Shown: piece by piece, positions 33,467 through 40,240 of the stretch | Numbering within the stretch: the stretch's first letter is position 1 | Layout of the letters: the number at the start of each line of letters is the position of its first letter | NCBI GenBank assembly: GCA_049323755.1 | Contig: JBMOPE010000004.1 | Coordinates: 1-64,000 of the forward strand | Direction of reading: 5' to 3' | Origin: BRHc4a sp049323755 | GTDB lineage: Bacteria; Bacillota; Desulfotomaculia; Desulfotomaculales; Desulfocucumaceae | DNA length: 64,000 nt | Made by a program: the position numbers and the translations under genes | The notes under the pieces: generated by a model | Databases searched by the model: none | Told to the model about the DNA's origin: nothing | Seen by the model: the letters and a program-made list of their open reading frames with translations, nothing else

Positions 33467-34465
33467 ATGTTGTACAATGTAACCCTGATACCCGGGGATG
33501 GTATAGGCCCTGAAATAAGCGAGGCGGCCAGGCGTGTAATCGACGCCACCGGTGTAAAGATTGAGTGGGAGGTTGTAGAGGCCGGTGAGGCAGTTATTTC
33601 TCAGTACGGAACTCCACTGCCGATGTATGTGCTGGATTCTGTTAAGAAAAACAGGGTGGCTCTTAAGGGTCCACTGACAACTCCTGTGGGAAAAGGGTTC
33701 AGAAGTGTCAATGTTACACTGAGACAGGAATTGAATCTTTACGCAAATGTTCGTCCGGCTAAAACCCTTCCGGGTATTGAAACCAGATATGATAATGTTG
33801 ACCTGATCGTAGTAAGGGAAAATACGGAAGACCTGTATGCGGGCATTGAGCACTGGGTCGGCCGTGACGCCGCGGAAAGCATAAAAATAATCACCAGGGC
33901 AGCTTCGGAAAGAGTGGTTCGCTATGCCTTCGATTTGGCGGTAAAAGAGGGGCGCAAAAAAGTTACAGCCGTTCACAAGGCAAATATTTTAAAACTATCC
34001 GATGGTCTTTTCCTGGAGTGTGCCCGTAATGTTGCCTCGGAGTTTCCTGAAATTGAGTTTGAGGACATGATTGTTGATGCTATGTGTATGAAACTGGTCC
34101 AGTCTCCCGAAAAATATGATGTTTTGGTACTGCCAAACTTGTACGGTGACATAGTCAGCGATCTCTGTGCAGGCCTTGTGGGAGGACTTGGAGTTGCTCC
34201 GGGAGCCAATATTGGCATGGAGGCCGCCGTATTTGAGCCTGTTCACGGAAGCGCTCCTAAACACGCCGGCATGAACAGGGTCAACCCGCTGGCCATAATA
34301 TTGTCCGGCGTTATGATGCTCCAGCACCTCGGGGAAAAAGAGGCTGCAGATCGCATTAAAAAAGCTGTAAATATAATTCTGGAAGAAAAACAGGGCCTTA
34401 CTTACGACCTTGGCGGAAGCTCATCCACAAGCCAGATGGCAGACGCCATAATCAGTAATCTTTAA
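33467..34465 (+). CDS. Isocitrate/isopropylmalate-type dehydrogenase, probably NAD-isocitrate dehydrogenase
   Basis: The 332-aa beta-decarboxylating dehydrogenase starts MLYNVTLIPGDGIGPEI. The substrate loop reads GFRSVNVTLRQELNLYANVRP. The SxNVxLR pattern is that of isocitrate (or homoisocitrate) dehydrogenases and not of LeuB. The catalytic Tyr is in NTEDLYAGIEHWVG, the metal Asp residues in LPNLYGDIVSDLCAG, and the cofactor loop is EPVHGSAPKHAGMNRVNPLA. The lack of the Lys/Tyr NADP pair argues for NAD. Together with the preceding synthase it would supply 2-oxoglutarate. The ATG at 33467 follows GGGAGG. Confidence 0.85.
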   Translation: MLYNVTLIPGDGIGPEISEAARRVIDATGVKIEWEVVEAGEAVISQYGTPLPMYVLDSVKKNRVALKGPLTTPVGKGFRSVNVTLRQELNLYANVRPAKTLPGIETRYDNVDLIVVRENTEDLYAGIEHWVGRDAAESIKIITRAASERVVRYAFDLAVKEGRKKVTAVHKANILKLSDGLFLECARNVASEFPEIEFEDMIVDAMCMKLVQSPEKYDVLVLPNLYGDIVSDLCAGLVGGLGVAPGANIGMEAAVFEPVHGSAPKHAGMNRVNPLAIILSGVMMLQHLGEKEAADRIKKAVNIILEEKQGLTYDLGGSSSTSQMADAIISNL

Positions 34466-34481
34466 TGAAATTATCTCTTTT

Positions 34482-34513
34482 AATAAAGAGCCTCTACACC
34501 GAGGCTCTTTATT
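34482..34513 (+). terminator. Intrinsic terminator after the dehydrogenase
   Basis: A perfect 13-bp stem, AATAAAGAGCCTC (34482-34494) with its inverse at 34501-34513, and a 6-nt loop. It is followed by TTATG. It can work in both directions. Confidence 0.75.
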
Positions 34514-34542
34514 TATGTCAGGGAAATTATATGAAGTGTTAT

Positions 34543-34650
34543 TTTAGGAATTAGGAATTGGGAATTGGAAATTGAGGGTTGTGGATTGTATAACAAAAAA
34601 TGCAGCAATTAAACTTTATTACCAATTCCTGATTCCCATTCCCCAATTCC
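34543..34650 (+). repeat. Heptad fold-back repeat (AATTAGG family), copy 4
   Basis: The left arm TTAGGAA TTAGGAA TTGGGAA TTGGAAA and the inverted right arm CCAATTCCTGATTCCCATTC surround a unique AT-rich centre. The arms are more diverged than in copies 1-3, and the centre lacks the GGGTTAGGGA...GGGTCAGG words. Confidence 0.75.
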
Positions 34651-34755
34651 GGACCCGTAAATAGCGCTTAAAATTTATATTCAGAATAAAATAAATGCAA
34701 GTTAAAAATAATAAACTTACAGCTAAAAATAAAAGCTTGAAGGAGGTGGATTTGT

Positions 34756-35127
34756 ATGGCTCACCCGTCAAATTTTGGTGAGCACCAGGCAAGGTTAAGG
34801 GCCATGTATGAAGCTGACTACCCCCAGGGTGTTGTGGTGGACCCTACACCTATAACAACCGGTGAAGAGATAACGGTTTTATACTATGGTCTTCTTGCCA
34901 GGAGCGGAGCAGAACAGGTGTACCTGCATGTAGGCTATGGCGAGTCAAGGGACTGGCGAAATGTATCCGATATGAAAATGTCCAGAACCGGGTGGGGATG
35001 GGTTAAAACATTAGAAATTCCTGATGATTCAAGATTTAATTTCTGTTTTAAAGACAATGCCAATAATTGGGATAATAATAACGGTTTAAACTGGAGTTTT
35101 GAAATTCATAATGGCCATAGGCATTAA
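34756..35127 (+). CDS. Free-standing carbohydrate-binding protein (CBM25/CBM53-like)
   Basis: The 123-aa protein has no signal peptide and consists of a single beta-sandwich-like domain. ITTGEEITVLYYGLLARSGA, VYLHVGYGESRDWRNVSDMKM and FNFCFKDNANNWDNNNGLNW match the pattern of starch-binding CBM25/53, whose ligand-contact aromatic residues occur in such WRNV and NNWDNN segments. The ATG at 34756 follows AAGGAGGTGG. With GT4, GH57 and DUF4912 genes within 15 kb, it may bind an internal alpha-glucan. The domain call is reasonably firm, while the role is inferred. Confidence 0.75.
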   Translation: MAHPSNFGEHQARLRAMYEADYPQGVVVDPTPITTGEEITVLYYGLLARSGAEQVYLHVGYGESRDWRNVSDMKMSRTGWGWVKTLEIPDDSRFNFCFKDNANNWDNNNGLNWSFEIHNGHRH

Positions 35128-35150
35128 ATAGCCGGGATGTATTCTCTGAT

Positions 35151-35446
35151 GGTCGGAGGTGCTTAAGGGCATTTCCGACTTGCCGGAGGTGCTAATGGGG
35201 TATTCCTAATTTGTCGGAGGAGCTTAAAGGTATTCCCGCTTCGTCGGAGGGGCTAAAGGGACAATCTCAATTGGCCGGAGGGGCTAATGGGCATTCCCTT
35301 TGGTCGGAGAGTTTAAAAAGATAGTACCTCTGGTCTTCGACCATCGGAAATACATTTCGGCCCCTCCGACCAATTGGAAATGCATCCTCGGCCCCTCCGA
35401 CCGATCGGGAATACATCTCCGGCTTCTCCGACCAACAGGAATGCAT
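35151..35446 (+). repeat. Composite fold-back element, copy 3 (B-core-A')
   Basis: B-type units start near 35151, 35181, 35212, 35242, 35273 and 35302 (29-31-nt steps) with words such as GCTAATGGGCATTCC. Inverted A-type units have CTCCGAC at 35364, 35395 and 35426 (31-nt steps) with GGAAATGCATCCTCGGCC words. The element is in the opposite orientation to copies 1 and 2. The centre (35302-35341) has no GTCGGAGACAG stem. It ends 9 nt before the -35 box of the B12 leader promoter. Confidence 0.88.
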
Positions 35447-35454
35447 AAACGTAA

Positions 35455-35483
35455 TTGACTTATAGTAGTCCCGGTGATAAAAT
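35455..35483 (+). promoter_or_regulatory. Promoter of the cobalamin-regulated cbi operon
   Basis: TTGACT (35455-35460), a 17-nt spacer and TAAAAT (35478-35483), with an extended TGA just before the -10. Transcription would begin near 35490, just upstream of the aptamer's first stem. Confidence 0.8.
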
Positions 35484-35498
35484 ATGTAAAGTAAAATA

Positions 35499-35666
35499 CA
35501 GAACAAGTGATTCCGCCAGCGAGGCGGAATTTAAAAGGGAAGCCGGTTTGAATCCGGCGCGGTCCCGCCACTGTAAAAGTGAGCCCTCCTGCAAAATGCC
35601 ACCGGTTTATTTCCGGGAAGGCGCAGGTAAGGCGATGAGCTTGAGCCAGGAGACCTGCTTGTTCTG
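35499..35666 (+). ncRNA. Cobalamin riboswitch
   Basis: The closing stem P1 is perfect: CAGAACAAG (35499-35507) with CTTGTTCTG (35658-35666). Inside are the canonical words GGGAAGCCGGTTTGAATCCG (about 35536-35555), GCGGTCCCGCCACTGTAA (about 35559-35576) and the B12 box AGCCAGGAGACCTGC (35644-35658). It controls the cobalt/cobalamin genes cbiMNQO and cobD through the terminator at 35732-35759, with B12 expected to turn expression off. Confidence 0.96.
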
Positions 35667-35731
35667 GGGCTGTTTAAAGCACCCACGAGGGATGGGAAGC
35701 GAAAGCCCGGCGTATTTAATGCTGGTTTTTG

Positions 35732-35759
35732 CCCCTGCCTATTGGGTTAGGGGTTTTTT
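35732..35759 (+). terminator. Terminator of the cobalamin riboswitch
   Basis: CCCCT (35732-35736) pairs with AGGGG (35749-35753), extended by inner CC/GG pairs. Six T residues (35754-35759) follow directly. This is the expected expression platform of the B12 riboswitch. Confidence 0.8.
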
Positions 35760-35774
35760 GATTTTAAAGAATAG

Positions 35775-35948
35775 GTGTGGCATCCTGAGGGGCGCCGCTA
35801 AACGGAAAATGGCAAAAGCTTATTTCAATTAACCGGTTAGTAAGCCAAAGGCTAAGGCGAAACTTGTGCTTATGATGACCCGGGAGCCATACAGCCGGCC
35901 TAATTTCAACCGCACCCGCATGGGGTAGCGGCTGGTTAGGCTTTTTTT
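35775..35948 (+). ncRNA. Second structured leader with its own terminator, class not recognised
   Basis: After the B12 terminator the leader continues for 190 nt without a gene. GTGTGGC (35775-35781) can pair with GCCATAC (35886-35892), enclosing about 100 nt. That interior has an AGCTTA/TAAGC arm (about 35818-35844) and purine-rich single-stranded words (TAAACGGAAAATGGCAAAAG, CCAAAGGCTAAGGCGAAAC). A strong terminator follows: GCCTAA..AACCGC..ACCC / GGGGT..GCGG..TTAGGC (35898-35941) and seven T residues (35942-35948). The layout (closed multi-arm domain plus terminator) is that of a riboswitch. I could not match it to a known class. Cobalt, nickel or another corrinoid signal is an inference from the downstream cbiM. 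Confidence 0.55.
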
Positions 35949-35985
35949 ATTAGTTCCGTTTTATTTATAAAAGGAGGGCCGGTCT

Positions 35986-36747
35986 TTGGTGAGAATCAAA
36001 TTAATTAGTTTTCCTATGCTGGTATACTCTGTGCTCGCCATGTTGGTTTTTCCGGATGACGCAATTGCCATGCACATAATGGAGGGGTTTCTGCCGGCTG
36101 GATGGGCAGGTTTTTGGACTGCAATAGCTCTTCCTTTTTTAGTTTTGGGGATAAGATCTATAAACAGAACTGTAAGCGAAAAGCCAAGGTTAAAAATGCT
36201 GCTCGGTATGGTTGCCGCTTTTGCCTTTGTGCTTTCAGCCCTGAAAATACCTTCAATTACCGGAAGCAGCTCTCATATGACAGGGATAGGGCTGGGAGCA
36301 ATTTTATTTGGCCCAATGGTTATGAGTGTTCTTGGGTGCATAGTGTTGCTGTTCCAGGCTATTTTACTGGCTCATGGAGGTTTGACCACACTGGGGGCCA
36401 ATACATTCTCCATGGCCATTGCCGGTCCGATAATAGCTTACGCGATATATGCCTCAATGAAAAGAGCGGGTGCTCCGGCGTGGCTGTGTGTTTTTTTAGG
36501 AGCTGCAATGGGGGACCTGGCTACCTATCTGGTTACCTCTGCACAGCTGGCCCTGGCGGTGCCCGCAGCCACTGGAGGCTTTTTGCTGTCCTTTGAAAAA
36601 TTTGCCGCAGTTTTTGCAATAACCCAGATTCCACTGGCTGTCAGTGAGGGCATTCTAACTGTTTTAATACTTAATTTGCTTACGGCATACAGCGGAGAGG
36701 ATTTGAAGAGCATTTCGGTATTAAGAGGGGGGGCAAGCTCAAGATGA
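35986..36747 (+). CDS. cbiM: Cobalt ECF transporter substrate-capture subunit CbiM
   Basis: CbiM is the integral membrane subunit that captures Co2+ for B12 synthesis. The 253-aa protein has a signal-like N-terminus ending FPDDAIA, after which MHIMEGFLPAGWAGFWTA begins. This MHIMEGFLP start is the metal-binding N-terminus of CbiM. About seven membrane segments follow, including SSSHMTGIGLGAILFGP. TTG at 35986 or GTG at 35989 both suit the AAGGAGGG site. It is first in cbiMNQO behind two tandem leader elements. Confidence 0.95.
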   Translation: MVRIKLISFPMLVYSVLAMLVFPDDAIAMHIMEGFLPAGWAGFWTAIALPFLVLGIRSINRTVSEKPRLKMLLGMVAAFAFVLSALKIPSITGSSSHMTGIGLGAILFGPMVMSVLGCIVLLFQAILLAHGGLTTLGANTFSMAIAGPIIAYAIYASMKRAGAPAWLCVFLGAAMGDLATYLVTSAQLALAVPAATGGFLLSFEKFAAVFAITQIPLAVSEGILTVLILNLLTAYSGEDLKSISVLRGGASSR

Positions 36748-37043
36748 TCCCAAAAAGTATGTTAGCCAGGAATTTGCTTTTGGCATTGCTGGTTATTCTG
36801 TTGGCTGTTGTACCGCTTTTTATTCACAAAAATAGTGAATTCGCCGGTGCGGACGGGGAGGCGGAAGCGATAATCTCCGAGCTGAATCCAGGCTATGAGC
36901 CCTGGTATCAATCTATTTGGGAGCCTCCGGGATCGGAAACCGAAAGCCTTCTCTTTGCCCTTCAGGCTGCCATAGGCAGCGGATTTATCGGATATTATTT
37001 CGGATTCATGAGAGGAAGGAAAAAACATCAGGAGAAGCAATAG
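36744..37043 (+). CDS. cbiN: Cobalt ECF transporter auxiliary subunit CbiN
   Basis: The 99-aa protein has two membrane helices (LLLALLVILLAVVPLFI and SLLFALQAAIGSGFIGYYFGF) around an outside loop with FAGADGEAEAIISELNPGYEPW, the CbiN signature. It helps load Co2+ into CbiM. Its ATG overlaps the cbiM stop (ATGA), so translation is coupled. Confidence 0.94.
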   Translation: MIPKSMLARNLLLALLVILLAVVPLFIHKNSEFAGADGEAEAIISELNPGYEPWYQSIWEPPGSETESLLFALQAAIGSGFIGYYFGFMRGRKKHQEKQ

Positions 37044-37046
37044 AAA

Positions 37047-37850
37047 ATGCTCTTAATCGATTGCTATGCTTATACTAACAGGCTTGTATCAGTTCACCCT
37101 GCGGAAAAGGGCGCCTTTGCGCTGGCCACAATGATTATATGCCTTATGTCGCCATCTATTACTGTGTATGCCCTGATAGCGGCACTGGTAGCTGTTGCTG
37201 TTGTAAAAAGGGCTGGGATACCGCTTTCTGTTTATCTGAAAGCACTGGCAGTACCTGCCGCCTTTCTGCTGGCAAGTGTTGGGGTGGTGGCTGTCTCCAT
37301 ATCCGGCTCGGCTGAAGGCTATATTGCCGGCTTTGCTATGGGTGGTTATTTCATTGGAGTCCACCCAGGGGACCTTGATATCGCCCTGCGCCTTTTTCTG
37401 AGGTCTATAGGGGCAATTTCCTGTCTTTTCTTTTTATCAATGACAACACCGCTGGTTGAAATAATAAATATGCTCAGGAAGTTAAAATTACCGTCTGTGA
37501 TTATTGACATAATGGTTTTAATGTACCGGTTTATTTTTGTTTTAATGGAGACAGCGGTGGCAATATTTAATTCCCAGTCTTCTCGCCTGGGATACTGCAG
37601 CCTGAAGAACAGTTACAAATCCATGGGGTCGCTGGCAGTAAATCTGCTTTTTATGGCATACCGGCGTTCCGAGGCGATATATACGGCAATGGCCTCAAGA
37701 GGCTATGAAGGGGAAATAAGAGTGCTTGAGCACCATCATAGACTCTCGGGAGTAAACGCTGCTGCTATCGCAGCCATTGATATTATACTTATACTGATAA
37801 GCCTGGCGGAATGGAGCGGAGGTGGCCCTTTTGGCGGAATTCATTTTTGA
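37047..37850 (+). CDS. cbiQ: Cobalt ECF transporter T component CbiQ
   Basis: CbiQ is the transmembrane coupling subunit between CbiM and the ATPase. The 267-aa protein has five or so hydrophobic segments. Near the C-terminus are the coupling-helix motif YRRSEAIYTAMASRGYEG (Ala-Arg-Gly type) and SSRLGYCSLKNSYKSMGSLA. The ATG at 37047 has AGGAGAAG upstream. Its 3' end overlaps cbiO. Confidence 0.93.
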   Translation: MLLIDCYAYTNRLVSVHPAEKGAFALATMIICLMSPSITVYALIAALVAVAVVKRAGIPLSVYLKALAVPAAFLLASVGVVAVSISGSAEGYIAGFAMGGYFIGVHPGDLDIALRLFLRSIGAISCLFFLSMTTPLVEIINMLRKLKLPSVIIDIMVLMYRFIFVLMETAVAIFNSQSSRLGYCSLKNSYKSMGSLAVNLLFMAYRRSEAIYTAMASRGYEGEIRVLEHHHRLSGVNAAAIAAIDIILILISLAEWSGGGPFGGIHF

Positions 37851-38703
37851 GCTCACAGATATTCACTTTAAATATCCGGATGGAACCAGGGCTCTAAACA
37901 GTCTCTTTATGTCAATAGAAAAGGGAAAGAAGATAGCTGTCCTGGGGTCCAACGGCTCGGGGAAAACAACTTTTTTTCTGCACTTAAACGGCATACTTAA
38001 ACCTTCCGCCGGGGCTTTACGCTTTGAGGGAAAGGATGTTGACTATAGCCGTAAATCTGTTGCCGAATTAAGAAAAAAGGTGGGTATAGTGTTTCAGGAC
38101 CCTGACTCCCAGCTTTTTTCCGCCAGCGTTGAACAGGACATATCTTTTGGCCCGTACAATATGGGCCTTTCCGATGCAGAAGTACTGGCGAGGGTAGAAA
38201 AGGCCATGGCTGTCACCGAGATAGCTCACCTCAGGAAGAGGCCCACACATTTTTTAAGTTGCGGCCAGAAGAAAAGGGTGTCAATCGCAGACATACTGGC
38301 CATGGACCCGCAATTGATAATTTTTGACGAGCCCACATCATCCTTAGATCCAAAGCACTCCAAGGATGTGGTTGAATTGCTGAACGACTTGAACCGTCAG
38401 GGTAAAACCGTGCTGCTTTCCACTCACGATGTAGATTTGGTTTATTCCTGGGCTGATTATGTTTTTGTGCTGAATGGGGGAACTGTTGCCGGCCAGGGAA
38501 TCCCTGAAGATATTTTTACCAATAGCCAGCTGCTGCTCAGGAATGATTTGGCGAGGCCTTGGATTATAGAGGTATTTGAAGAACTCTGCAGCAAGGGCTG
38601 GGCTTCCCCGGAAGACCCCGCTCCCAGGTCAAAAAGTGAGCTTTTAAAATATATACCGCAAAGTGACATAACAGGGAAGACACTTCTAAAAAAAATAAAA
38701 TAA
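37831..38703 (+). CDS. cbiO: Cobalt ECF transporter ATPase CbiO
   Basis: An ABC ATPase of about 290 aa. Walker A is GSNGSGKTTF, the Q-loop VFQDPDSQLF, the signature LSCGQKKRVSIA (Cys in place of the usual second Gly), Walker B LIIFDEPTSSLDP and the switch His in LSTHDVDLV. The TTG at 37831 has ideal spacing to GGAGG and is preferred. A GTG at 37822 inside that site is the alternative. It overlaps cbiQ, giving a compact cbiMNQO operon. Confidence 0.94.
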   Translation: MAEFIFELTDIHFKYPDGTRALNSLFMSIEKGKKIAVLGSNGSGKTTFFLHLNGILKPSAGALRFEGKDVDYSRKSVAELRKKVGIVFQDPDSQLFSASVEQDISFGPYNMGLSDAEVLARVEKAMAVTEIAHLRKRPTHFLSCGQKKRVSIADILAMDPQLIIFDEPTSSLDPKHSKDVVELLNDLNRQGKTVLLSTHDVDLVYSWADYVFVLNGGTVAGQGIPEDIFTNSQLLLRNDLARPWIIEVFEELCSKGWASPEDPAPRSKSELLKYIPQSDITGKTLLKKIK

Positions 38704-38731
38704 GCTGCCCGTTTGAAAGGAGATTATAAAG

Positions 38732-39808
38732 GTGCAACCTGCGAACAGCGGCCACGGGGGAAATATAGCCCGGGCTGCCTTAAAATACGGTCTAAATGAA
38801 AAAGAAATTATTGATTTCAGCGCCAGTATAAACCCCCTGGGGCCTGCTCCGGGTGTATATGAGGCTATAAAAGAAGAGTTATGGAGAATAAGGCACTACC
38901 CGGATCCAGATTGCGGTGATTTGCCGGAGATGCTTGCCGGTCACCTGGGGGTAAATAAAGAGAACGTTATTATTGGTAACGGGGGCGCAGAATTAATTTA
39001 TATACTGCCAAGGGTATTTAATGTAAAAAACGCCCTTGTGGTGGCCCCAACATTCAGCGAGTATGCAGAGGCGGTGGAGGCTGCCGGGGGGGCGACCAGG
39101 TTTCTGCCGTTTTCTGAATCCACTGAAAGAATAATCGGGAACTTACAGGGCGTTGATGTAGTTTTTATATGTAACCCCAACAATCCCACGGGACATGTTT
39201 TGCCTCGCTCATCAATCATTTCAGTTCTGGAAGCAGCTAAGGAAAACCGAACATTGGTGGTAGTAGATGAGGCCTTCATTGATTTTGTAGAGGACCGGCG
39301 GGAAAAGAGCGTTATGGGAGAGGCTTGTATCAACCGGGACCTTGTAGTGCTTTATTCCATGACCAAGTTTTTCGGGGTGCCTGGCTTAAGGTTGGGGGCA
39401 GCTGTGGCTGTTCCGGATACAATAGGTAAAATGAAAAGGGTAAAGGACCCCTGGAGTGTTAATTCCCTGGCCAGGATTGCAGGTGAAGCCGCCCTCAGGG
39501 ATAAAAAGCATATGGCTGATACCATGAAAGTTGTTAAGGAAGAAAGAGATTTTCTTTTTGACGAAATCTCATCCATATCGGGCGTAAAACCGTTTGCTTC
39601 GGCCGCCAATTTTTTGCTGGTGGATATTTCAGAAACAGGATTAAAAACTGGTGATCTGGTGGATAGGATGGGCAGGAGAGGTGTACTGGTAAGAGACTGC
39701 TCAAATTTTAAAGGACTTGAAATGCCTTGTATTAGGGTGGCTATAAGGCTTCGACAGGAGAATGAGAGACTGGTTGAGGTGCTGAGACAAGCTATAGAGA
39801 TGCTTTAA
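38732..39808 (+). CDS. cobD: Threonine-phosphate decarboxylase (CobD)
   Basis: A PLP enzyme that makes (R)-1-aminopropan-2-ol phosphate for the nucleotide loop of cobalamin. The N-terminal GHGGNIARAALKYGL followed by IDFSASINPLGP is the CobD signature and separates it from HisC. PLP motifs: CNPNNPTGH, VVDEAFIDFVED and the lysine region YSMTKFFGVPGLRLGA. The length is 358 aa. The GTG at 38732 follows AAGGAG. It is the last gene of the B12-regulated unit. Confidence 0.9.
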   Translation: MQPANSGHGGNIARAALKYGLNEKEIIDFSASINPLGPAPGVYEAIKEELWRIRHYPDPDCGDLPEMLAGHLGVNKENVIIGNGGAELIYILPRVFNVKNALVVAPTFSEYAEAVEAAGGATRFLPFSESTERIIGNLQGVDVVFICNPNNPTGHVLPRSSIISVLEAAKENRTLVVVDEAFIDFVEDRREKSVMGEACINRDLVVLYSMTKFFGVPGLRLGAAVAVPDTIGKMKRVKDPWSVNSLARIAGEAALRDKKHMADTMKVVKEERDFLFDEISSISGVKPFASAANFLLVDISETGLKTGDLVDRMGRRGVLVRDCSNFKGLEMPCIRVAIRLRQENERLVEVLRQAIEML

Positions 39809-39819
39809 GGGGGCAGAAT

Positions 39820-40062
39820 ACAGGAGACAGTAGTTAGGAGACAGGAGGTTCTAATGTTACTGAAATGAGTTTAGAAATAGCTAATTCTGAAAGTTACTAA
39901 TGTCGCAATTCAGAATTCAGATTAGTGGCTGCCTTATGGCAGCCATTATGTTTTGGAAGTTTTAAGCAGGATGTCAAAGGTCAGATTAAAGTTGGCAAGA
40001 AAGCATTGCATTAGGAAATACAAAAAATTTTGACTCCTGTCTACTGTCTCCTGACTCCTGTC
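39820..40062 (+). repeat. ACAGGAG heptad fold-back repeat, copy 1
   Basis: The left arm (39820-39848) is ACAGGAG ACAGTAG TTAGGAG ACAGGAG. The right arm (40031-40062) is the inverse: TGACTCCTGTCTACTGTCTC then CTGACTCCTGTC. The 180-nt centre is unique and includes a partial RAYYCAG array, so one element type may have inserted into another. Confidence 0.75.
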
Positions 40063-40066
40063 TTCC

Positions 40067-40106
40067 GCCGTCTGTATGACGGCAACGCCCGCAGGGGCGT
40101 TTTTTA
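40067..40106 (+). terminator. Double-hairpin intrinsic terminator after cobD
   Basis: GCCGTC/GACGGC (40067-40083) is followed by CGCCC/GGGCG (40086-40099) and a T-run. Same two-hairpin design as at 14254-14291 and, inverted, at 12007-12038. Confidence 0.8.
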
Positions 40107-40240
40107 CTTTTTTTACCACAATGGCTGTATAAAAAAGGGAAATAATTTAAATAATAAAATGTGTGATTTTAACCGCCATAAACCGGTGGGTTTTTTTATT
40201 GAAAAGTATGAATCATTATTGACTAAAAGGAGGACCCGTC

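Larger units (their letters stand above)
39809..40240 (+). other. Gene-free spacer between cobD and the GT4 gene
   Basis: About 430 nt without a convincing gene. It contains the ACAGGAG fold-back pair (39820-40062), a lone RAYYCAG stretch (about 39902-39923), a GGCTGCC/GGCAGCC hairpin (about 39927-39944) and the double-hairpin terminator (40067-40106). The last 130 nt before the GT4 gene are AT-rich and probably hold its promoter. Confidence 0.6.

Noticed and set aside
35775..35948. c-di-GMP-I or second cobalamin riboswitch
   Set aside because: GGCAAA and CTAAGG words recall c-di-GMP-I RNAs, but the conserved ACGCAAAGCC-type and tetraloop-receptor parts are missing. No second B12 box is present. 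It is kept only as an unclassified leader.
36102..36596. 164-aa frame overlapping cbiM
   Set aside because: It lies entirely within cbiM in another frame, has unusual composition, and has no ribosome binding site.
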